A stretch of DNA of 64,000 bases from Paroedura picta (Eukaryota; Chordata; Lepidosauria; Squamata; Gekkonidae): NCBI RefSeq assembly GCF_049243985.1, contig NC_135386.1:17142202-17206201 (forward strand). The letters are read 5' to 3'. The notes under the pieces are model-generated. The model ran no database searches. It had not been told where the DNA came from and saw only the letters and a list, made by a program, of their open reading frames with translations. This document shows, piece by piece, positions 48,423-64,000 of the stretch. Every line of letters starts with the position of its first letter. Position 1 is the first letter of the stretch. The position numbers and the translations under genes are program-made.

Positions 48423-50159
48423 AAGGAATGAAGCCAAGGCAGTTGTTTGGCCTAGCTGTGGATTATACCTGCCATGCTGATAACTGTCATTCTCTGGGGG
48501 AACTGGGGCTGGTTTTGAGTCCACCTTCTTTTTCACTCACGTGACTGTTTGGGCTTCCCACAGAGCGGGGTGTTCACCCCTCTTCAGGGACTGTTTTCCT
48601 GACTTCATTAACTGTGTGAACCAAAGGCGCAAAAACCTTAAAGGCTTTTTACTTTTTGCTGCACTTCCGAATATTCCCGTGGACATCTGGAGAGTCACTC
48701 CTGCCCTACGGGGTCCAGGTAAGTTAGATGAGACACAAGCCACAAACATACCCTGCCGCCACTCTGCAAAACACAGGCAATAATACTTCACAAGTAAGAT
48801 GGCCAGCCCTATGTTTGGCTGCTTTTATTATATGCTTAAGGGTGAACTCCCTTTAAAAAAAAATATGTCAGGTTTTTCCGCAAAGCAGAGGCCTCTTTCA
48901 GGTTTACAGAAAGGCGTGTCTTGTCTATTCTCAGCTCTAATCTTTGGATTTAAGTATCCACAGACTTGGCCATGTTGAGAGGATATTGATGCAGAAGAGG
49001 CAACGCAACTGGATCACACAACTGAAGCATGAAATAGCCGGCATAATAATACATCCCATAAATAAAGCAACAGAAAAGTGCCTGAAGTTTCCCTCAGATG
49101 TTACAACTGCAGCGCTATCCCCTTTATAAAAAGCACCTTTTTGAACAAGTCATATTCTTATTGTTCAGCCCTCCTATACAATTCTGTTTCACGTGGAAGA
49201 GTATCACATGCTCCCGGATTATCTGCCAGGCCCTTCAGCCCCATCCCCAAGATCCCATGCATCATCTCTGCACAAGCTGCAACTCTCTTGTGACCCAGGA
49301 TCACAAGTCCACAGCCAGGGATCTCTGCACACACTTCCATGGCCCATTTTGGGGGACTATGACTGCTTTAATGAATCGTGCAACACATCAAGGATACAGA
49401 GTTACAGGCCCTATACTTTGGAGAGGGTTCTCAAAAAAAGATCCATAGGACAGTGACTCATCCACCTCCTTTGCCAACCAACACACACACAAAATCCAAG
49501 TACCTACAGAACCATATCTGAGTCCAGGGGCGCCTTTAAGGCCAACAGAATTTTATTCAAATTATAAGCTTTCTTCGGACACAACAAAATGGGAATAATC
49601 AGCCTATATATATAGGTAGAGGGGAAGTGGTAAATCAGCATAATGAAAATAACAGATTCAAGGACCACACAGGCGTAACCAGCTTAGTTTGTAAGGTTAT
49701 TGTTTGTCTCAATCAAATTCCAGATTGGAGATTAATGGGCAGATGTATTTTTAACGGTGGGATGCTGAGAGTAATTAACCGAGGCCCTGCCACTGGACCT
49801 GTCTTTTGGATTCCTAGACTCAGGGATCATTCTCTGCATTCTTATTAGCATTGCAACAAAACCGATTAACCTGACATAGCCTTTCCAGGTCATCAAAAGG
49901 CTAACAGACTGAAACCTGCAGCCTGATCAATACAAAGTCAATCTATACATGCACCAAGACCTGCAGATGGCACCTTCAAAGGGGCACGCGCACCTTCCCC
50001 CCCTCACAAGCAAGAGGGACTACGTCTTCTGCGATGGTATCTGTCATGACATGACGGCACACGCCTGCATTCCTTCAAAGGCAAAGGAGGACTGTTCTTC
50101 AGAAGTATGTTATTCAAATGCTAATTTACGCAGAGGGTTGTAGAGTGGAATGGTATAGC

Positions 50160-50255
50160 CCAGGGGCGTCCAACCATGAAACATTGCTGGCAGGGGCTCA
50201 TGCTAATTATCGTCCATGGATGTCTGGAGAGCCAGAATTGGGCCATCCCCCGGTA
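50160..50255. mobile_element. Palindromic hAT-like MITE, decayed
   Basis: CAGGGGCGTCCAACCATGAA, GCTGGCAGGGGCTCATGCTA, then TCCATGGATGTCTGGAGAGC and GGGCCATCCCC reproduce the layout of the 33907-34018 element with many substitutions and a shortened left arm. Confidence 0.6.
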
Positions 50256-50689
50256 TAACCCAATCTCAGAAGTCAAGCAGGGTCAGTACTCGGAAGGGGA
50301 AGGCAATGGCAACCCATCCCTACTTCTCATTTGCCACCAAAGCCCGGGGCTGAGGTCGCCGTAATTCTATTGCAACTTGATTGCACATGCATATAATTAA
50401 TTATGCAGCTAAAAAGCCAATAAGCAAACTAAAAATTAAAGGTGTGTGTTTTTTTAATGTGTTATCAGCTTTAGTTGTCTCACGGTTAGGCGTCCACAGC
50501 CACATGATCACCCATAGGTCAAAGTAGGTAACATGGCAACGCCTATACACATGACGTTTTGAAGCAAAATATAAACCAAAGCAAACCTGCAAGCGTTTTG
50601 GTGTGGGTCACCAGTAACAATGTGGAAGGGAAGAGAAAGCACCAGAGGGAGATGCACAAAGCGCAAAGACCAACAAAGTGAGCCACCTG

Positions 50690-51035
50690 TGTCTATCTGA
50701 AATGCACACCAAAGCTTAAATCTCGAATCTTGTTGGTTTTAAATGTGTCCCTGGAGTCGAACTTTGTTCTACTGCTTCACATCAACCCACCTGGATCTAC
50801 CTGAAGCAGTGTGCACGCACACAAGGGCTTATTCCCAGAAGTAAACTCAGCTGGTCTCCAAGGAGCACTCAAACTTTGCTGCTTCAGACCAATACAACCA
50901 CCCACCTGGATCTACCTGGAGAGGTGTGCAGGCAACACAAAAATTTACACCCAGACTCGGCTGGTCTTAAAAGGTGCCCCTGGCCTCAAACTTTGTCCTG
51001 CTGCTTCAGCCCAACCTGAAATCATTCACAAGATG
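50690..51035 (+). repeat. Family D repeat, three or four tandem partial units
   Basis: Recurring blocks GTGTCCCTGGAGTCGAACTT, TTCTACTGCTTCACATCAAC and CACCTGGATCTACCTG, with variants near 50760, 50870 and 50980. The same family makes longer arrays at 53870-54530. Class unknown. Confidence 0.5.
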
Positions 51036-51175
51036 AAGCTTTGAAGGAGACCCCAAATCTCCAAGAACTACCTGGAGGGGGGGGGCAGGTTAGGGTTCCA
51101 GGGAGGGTCAAAGCAGCCCATTCCCTGCTTGGCTAGAGCCAGGTCGCCCCCACCCCTAGCCTAAGGGGGGTAACA

Positions 51176-51360
51176 GCCCCCCATCACCCCCCAAGTGCCC
51201 CTAATGACAGACAGCCCCCCTCCCTTGACAGCCCCTCTGATATTCCCCCTCCCCTGATAACTCCCCCCTTGACAGCCCCCACCGCCTGATAGCCCCCCCT
51301 TGACAGCCCCCCACCCCTGACAGCCCCCCTCCCTTGACAGCCCCCCTCTGCTTCCCCGCC
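51176..51360. repeat. C-rich minisatellite just inside SPG21
   Basis: Repeated units of the form TTGACAGCCCCCC(A/T)CCCC, about 16-20 bp each, with variants CTGATAGCCCCCCC and TTGACAGCCCCCCTC. The SPG21-sense (minus) strand therefore carries dense G runs directly after the inferred first exon. Confidence 0.7.
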
Positions 51361-51364
51361 CCCA

Positions 51365-51720
51365 CGAAGTGGGGTCCCCCCTGCCGCCCTCTCACCAGGC
51401 CTTCCTCGCTGGGGGTCCGCCGCGCCCCGCCCCCTCCGCGGTCCCTTCCCAACCGCCGCTTCCTCGTCTCGCGGCACGCCGGCCCCGCCCCCTCCCGCTT
51501 TCCCCGCGCGGGGGCGGGAGCGAAGGGCCCACCGACCAATCACCGAGCGCCGCTCGCACGCTGCGGGGCGGGGACAGAGGGCCGCCGGGACGGCCGAGGC
51601 GGAAGGAGGGGGCGGGCTCGGCCGCGTCATGTGACCTGATCCTCGCCCGCCAGTTGGCCGAGCGAACAGAAGGCGTGGGCGGGACGTCTGAAAAGGCGAG
51701 TTTCTAGTCCTCAGGGTTCC
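51365..51720 (-). promoter_or_regulatory. SPG21: CpG island, probable SPG21 promoter and untranslated exon 1
   Basis: Dense CpGs and GC boxes (GGGCGGG near 51610, GGGGCGGGA near 51510), CCAAT at 51534-51538 and an M-box TCATGTGA at 51627-51634. On the minus strand a good donor, CCTG then GTGAGAGG (exon end 51396), could end an untranslated exon 1 that splices to 47872. The transcription start is probably between about 51430 and 51620; this is inferred. Confidence 0.6.
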
Positions 51721-52960
51721 GGAAGGGAACAGAAACCGGATGTTGTTAGAGGCGTTTTGGGGAGAGGAGTTGGTTGAGTCTGACATTTTGAGGGCTTATA
51801 AAATCTGGACCAATCAGATTATCAGATTCCATGCAGAAAGGGCTGCGTCCAGTGGTTACCCTTAAAACAAGCAAAGCTGGTCTCAGATGCCATGTGCATG
51901 CCCAAAACTGCTATGCAGAAAGGGCCGAGTCCCGAGACACCCTGAAGATCGACACAGTTTAATTCTGGGTGTCAGATTTCGTGTGCATGCAACTCACTCT
52001 TCGTCAGACACCTTGAAATGGAAGCTCCCAGTCCATACCCATGGGTCTAGCCATGGATTTAGATGGTTGTATTTATGTGCGTTCATGCCATCTGTGCTCA
52101 AGTCCCCATAATGTCACCCCTGTGACTGCAGACTTGATAGCACAGTGCTAACCAGAGTGTAGTCGCGTTTGGAATTATTATATTTATATATACCGCCCTC
52201 CCCTGTGGCTCAGGGTGGTTTCCATAGAACGGAACAATACGGATAACTCTATTGCACTGTAAAGAGAGTTGCACAGGTCTAAACCTATTGACTTCAAGAA
52301 ATTTAGAAGAGTAACTCTGTGACCCTGGTTTCTTGCTGCCACCCAAAGGAACAGGCTGGTATAGGTTCTTGTGAAACAGGTTCTTGGGCAAGAACAAACA
52401 GAAACGGCTTTTGCCCTATTTTTACGAGGAGGGGGCTTGCATTACCTTTGGGAGAGGAATTAAGGCTGGAGATTTGGTTTTGGTGCATGGGGAGGAAGGT
52501 GGAATTTATGGAGAGAACAGAGCTCAGTACGAATGCGGATCCTTAGAACGGAGTCCACTCCAAAACTGTCATTTCCTCCAGGGAAACAGTCTGGAAATCA
52601 ACTAATTCTGGGTGAACTCTGGGCCCTGTCTGGAGATTGGCACCCCTACATTGTTCAGCTGGCCTTCCTACCTAGCAAATATGTTTAGGGCTGCAGCCTA
52701 GTAATATCCTTGCTTCCTCTTCTTCTTCTCCATTTCCTTATTTCTACATTATTAACAATAATATTTGTACTGAAAGCAAAAATGTTAATTACCGATTCAT
52801 ATTTCCTCTTTCAGTAAAAACATAATTATATTGCAAAACAGCATATGGATGCCTTTCAGAAACAGCAGCCCAGTCATATGTAGTGCGTTGTTACTTTTAA
52901 ATAAAAACCATATCGTTGTTTTTAATATTAAAAATACGGGTTTTACTAACAAAAACAAAC
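51721..52960. other. Spacer between SPG21 and CLPX promoters
   Basis: About 1.2 kb without coding potential. It holds a diverged family D repeat (about 51830-52030, with CAGTTTAATTCTGGGTGTCA) and an antisense family C piece (about 52550-52650). The rest is AT-rich unique sequence up to the CLPX CpG island. Confidence 0.5.
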
Positions 52961-52965
52961 AAGGA

Positions 52966-53211
52966 GACTACACCTCCCAGCAGGCTAATGCCTCCAAGGC
53001 ACACAACTCCCACAATGCACTCTCCCCCAACGGGCGTCTCCCCAGCAGCCAATCCGCTCTCGACGCCTTACCTCCAGGCCCGACGCGAAGGCGGCGCCTC
53101 TTCCCTACACCCTCAGCGGCCTCGGCCTACACCTCCCGAGAGGCAGCGCGCGAGAACGTCCTCCTGACAGCACAGAGCCCGTGCGCGAGGCATCCCGGGA
53201 GCTGTAGTCCG
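52966..53211. promoter_or_regulatory. CLPX: Cluster of ZNF143/THAP11-like SBS motifs upstream of CLPX
   Basis: Four sites resemble the SBS consensus ACTACAnnTCCCAGnATGC: ACTACACCTCCCAGCAGGC (52967-52985, +), ACACAACTCCCACAATGCAC (53001-53020, +), GCCTACACCTCCCGAGAGGC (53125-53144, +) and CATCCCGGGAGCTGTAGTCC (53191-53210, -). SBS elements bind ZNF143 and the THAP11-HCFC1 complex, known regulators of housekeeping and mitochondrial genes. The first and last sites are the strongest. Confidence 0.6.
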
Positions 53212-53362
53212 CCGCCGCCTGTGAACGTGCGGGGGGCCCCCGTGACGCCACAGAGGCGTCGAACGGCGGGGCGGGGACTGAAGCGGGGCCGGGAAGGAGG
53301 CCCTGCGCGGAGACGGCGGCTGTTGACTCGGGGTCGGAAGGAGCGGGAGGAGGGCCGCCCCC

Positions 53363-63973
<10,611 letters not shown>

Positions 63974-64000
63974 TAGAGCAGTTTTACGTTATACGTGCCG

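Noticed and set aside
51184-51786. 200-codon minus-strand frame through the SPG21 CpG island
   Set aside because: It is made of the GC island plus the minisatellite (Gly/Arg-rich repeats), and maspardin starts at 47840 with full conservation, so this is untranslated sequence.

Overview
This window comes from a vertebrate nuclear genome, most likely a squamate reptile. The evidence is split genes with GT-AG introns, CpG-island promoters and a repeat load typical of lizards: CR1 LINE 3' ends with the TCCAACTCTATGATTCT tail, a Sauria-type SINE with a Bov-B-like 3' end and a flanking target duplication, two other tRNA-derived SINE families, and hAT-like palindromic MITEs. I cannot name the species.

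Three protein-coding genes can be read exon by exon. ANKDD1A (ankyrin repeats plus death domain, + strand, 15 coding exons, 21981-35664, 507 aa) is complete. SPG21/maspardin (alpha/beta-hydrolase fold, - strand, 8 coding exons, 47840-37973, 311 aa) is also complete and lies tail-to-tail with ANKDD1A. CLPX (mitochondrial AAA+ unfoldase, + strand) starts at 53363 head-to-head with SPG21. Its first five coding exons (about 223 residues: targeting region, zinc-binding domain and start of the AAA+ part) are present and the rest runs off the right edge.

Layout: 1-20 kb is intergenic, with many repeats and no exon that I recognise. A T-depleted segment of about 600 bp (20.1-20.7 kb) precedes the ANKDD1A CpG island (about 21.0-22.1 kb). 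ANKDD1A fills 22-35.7 kb. A short convergent intergenic zone carries poly(A) signals of both genes near 37.24-37.39 kb. SPG21 covers 37.4 to about 51.6 kb, with its CpG island at 51.37-51.72 kb and a G-rich (template C-rich) minisatellite just inside the gene. The 1.3 kb spacer to the CLPX CpG island (53.0-53.45 kb) contains several ZNF143/THAP11-like SBS motifs. CLPX introns hold a five-unit tandem array made from a CR1 3' end.

The three genes are not known to act in one pathway. CLPX works in the mitochondrial matrix with ClpP. Maspardin is a cytosolic/endosomal protein whose loss causes Mast syndrome (SPG21). ANKDD1A is a poorly characterised ankyrin/death-domain adaptor. The strongest points for a second look are the CaaX-like C-terminus of ANKDD1A, the SPG21-CLPX adjacency (different from the human order as I recall it), the ZNF143-like motif cluster at CLPX, and tandem CR1-tail arrays that recur at several loci with a nearly identical junction. 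I found no clearly new multi-gene system.
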